DNA of 15,192 nucleotides from Scalindua sp964437425 (GTDB lineage Bacteria; Planctomycetota; Brocadiia; Brocadiales; Scalinduaceae): positions 1 to 15,192 of the forward strand of contig CAYTGO010000070.1 of assembly GCA_964437425.1 (NCBI GenBank), written 5' to 3'. Of the stretch, positions 14,006 to 15,192 are shown one piece after another (position 1 is the stretch's first letter; every line of letters starts with the position of its first letter). The position numbers and the translations under genes were made by a program. The notes beneath the pieces are model-generated. The model was not told where the DNA came from and did not search any database. It saw nothing but the letters and a program-made list of their open reading frames with translations.

Positions 14006-15192
14006 ATGCCTTCTAAAGCAGATTCTAAAGGTCAGATTATCATAATTGATGATTATGATCATATTCGCTCTACCTTTGCCAGCTACCTGGAAAACTTCGG
14101 TTATCAGGTAAATATGGCTAAGGATGGGACTGAAGCGAAAACTCTTATTGAAGAGAACATATTTGACATAGCTATTCTTGATGTCTGCCTGCCTGACATT
14201 AATGGTCTCGATCTTTTAGGTGAATTAAAGCAAATTCAACCCACTTTAGAAGTCATCATTTGTACCGGCCACGCCGAGAACTACGATTTTTTTGGAGCGA
14301 TTAAGGCTGGTGCAGCAGACTGGATATCCAAACCATGTAAACTCCCGGAACTACACGCTAAAGTTGAACGTATTAGAAAGGAACAGCAACATCTCCAGGA
14401 ACTTTCAAGGAAAAACTGTGAATTGGAGCAGATTAAAACAGAAACGGAACATGTTCTTAAAGGCATGAAAACCGTGATTCAGAACCAGGATGGAGCGGAG
14501 GTCCAGAAACGTTCAAAGATACGAGAGGATTTTCCCGAGATCATTGGAGATTCTGATAAAATTGAAAGCGTACTTGGTCTTGTACGATTGGTGTCAAAAA
14601 CAAAGTCTTCAGTTCTCATTACTGGAGAGAGTGGAACCGGAAAAGAGATGATTGCAAGGCCGATTCACCGATTGAGCACCAGAACCAGCTTTCCTTTCGT
14701 TCCAATAAACTGCGGTGCACTCACAGAGACACTTCTTGAGAGCGAGCTTTTTGGCCATGAACGTGGAGCCTTTACCGGTGCCAATACTGAAAAGAGGGGA
14801 TTGGTAGAGGAAGCTGAAGGAGGCACTCTCTTTCTGGATGAAATAGGTGAGACAACTCCACAATTCCAGGTGAAACTACTTCGAGTCCTGCAGGAGGGTG
14901 AATTCAGACGAGTCGGCTCGACAAAGTGCCAGCATGCAGACATTAGAATAATAGCAGCCACTAATGTTTCTTTGGAGGATAATGTACACAAAGGTACATT
15001 TCGTGAGGACCTTTACTACCGCCTTAACCAGTTCCGCATTATGCTTCCTCCTCTAAGAGAACGAAGTAATGATCTACTTCTACTGAGTCAATATTTTCTG
15101 GAAATGGCTTGTACAGAATTTTCTAAGGAGTTAGTAGGATTTTCTTCTGAAGTGATAGAGAAATTCTTGAGATATAGCTGGCCGGGTAACGT
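14006..15192 (+). CDS. Sigma-54-dependent response regulator (NtrC family), C-terminus off right edge
   Basis: The frame is open from the ATG at 14006 to the window end (395 codons), so the end of the ATPase and the expected DNA-binding helix-turn-helix are missing. The receiver domain (about 10-125) has the acidic pair Asp15/Asp16, phosphoacceptor Asp59 in ILDVCLPD, Thr87 and Lys109. After a coiled-coil-like linker (about 120-165) the AAA+ domain has Walker A GESGTGKE (207-214), the sigma-54-contacting GAFTGA loop (254-259), Walker B LFLDE (Asp278, Glu279) and the arginine-finger region FREDLYYRLN. It would be phosphorylated by a sensor kinase, then remodel sigma-54 RNA polymerase. No kinase gene is visible here, so its target is unknown. 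AGGGA lies 8 bases ahead of the start. Confidence 0.94.
   Translation, partial: MPSKADSKGQIIIIDDYDHIRSTFASYLENFGYQVNMAKDGTEAKTLIEENIFDIAILDVCLPDINGLDLLGELKQIQPTLEVIICTGHAENYDFFGAIKAGAADWISKPCKLPELHAKVERIRKEQQHLQELSRKNCELEQIKTETEHVLKGMKTVIQNQDGAEVQKRSKIREDFPEIIGDSDKIESVLGLVRLVSKTKSSVLITGESGTGKEMIARPIHRLSTRTSFPFVPINCGALTETLLESELFGHERGAFTGANTEKRGLVEEAEGGTLFLDEIGETTPQFQVKLLRVLQEGEFRRVGSTKCQHADIRIIAATNVSLEDNVHKGTFREDLYYRLNQFRIMLPPLRERSNDLLLLSQYFLEMACTEFSKELVGFSSEVIEKFLRYSWPGN

Noticed and set aside
1..15192. CRISPR array, transposase, phage or toxin-antitoxin genes
   Set aside because: No regularly spaced repeats, terminal inverted repeats with a transposase, or recognisable small toxin/antitoxin pair were seen on either strand.

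Overview
This window looks like a piece of a draft bacterial genome or metagenome scaffold. It is AT-rich (roughly 40% GC by eye) and carries two runs of exactly 100 Ns (4061-4160 and 8550-8649), which are scaffold gaps of unknown true length. The bacterium is probably Gram-negative in organisation: there is a lipoprotein, a twin-arginine signal, a secreted protein and a sigma-54 type response regulator. The large membrane/spermidine-synthase fusion and the general gene style would fit a planctomycete or deltaproteobacterium-like lineage, perhaps an anammox-type planctomycete. That placement is a weak inference with no marker gene behind it. There is no tRNA, rRNA, CRISPR array, insertion sequence or recognisable phage gene.

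Layout, left to right. (1) 1-810, minus strand: the N-terminal part of a GlcD-like FAD oxidase running off the left edge, with unusual flavin-binding motifs. (2) 1037-1756, plus: a metallophosphoesterase. (3) 2881-1781 and 4044-2968, minus: dprA and aroB in the same orientation. (4) After the first gap, folC at 4165-5532, plus. (5) 5649-5690: a strong hairpin between convergent genes. (6) 7223-5730, minus: a probable three-gene operon (secreted protein, lipoprotein, tandem-ACT protein) with a well-formed sigma-70 promoter at 7312-7340. (7) 7450-8549, plus: a TTG-started AmmeMemoRadiSam-type radical SAM enzyme with a Tat signal, driven by a near-consensus promoter at 7392-7420 and cut at its 3' end by the second gap. 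(8) 8650-11104, plus: two paralogous DUF1538 membrane proteins, a structured intergenic element, a PII-like protein and a two-CBS protein. (9) 13772-11205, minus: an 855-residue membrane protein with a central spermidine-synthase-like domain. (10) 14006 to the right edge, plus: a REC-AAA+ sigma-54 activator, truncated.

Working together: the most coherent system is 8650-11104. Two DUF1538 subunits probably form one membrane transporter, and two small soluble proteins of nucleotide-sensing families (PII-like and CBS) are placed to gate it. A region of about 80 bases that can fold into two hairpins closed by a 7-bp stem sits immediately before the PII-like gene and could control its expression relative to the transporter genes. 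The housekeeping genes (dprA, aroB, folC) are conventional. Any continuous reading frame across the second gap (radical SAM into DUF1538) is an artefact of translating Ns and is not a fusion protein.
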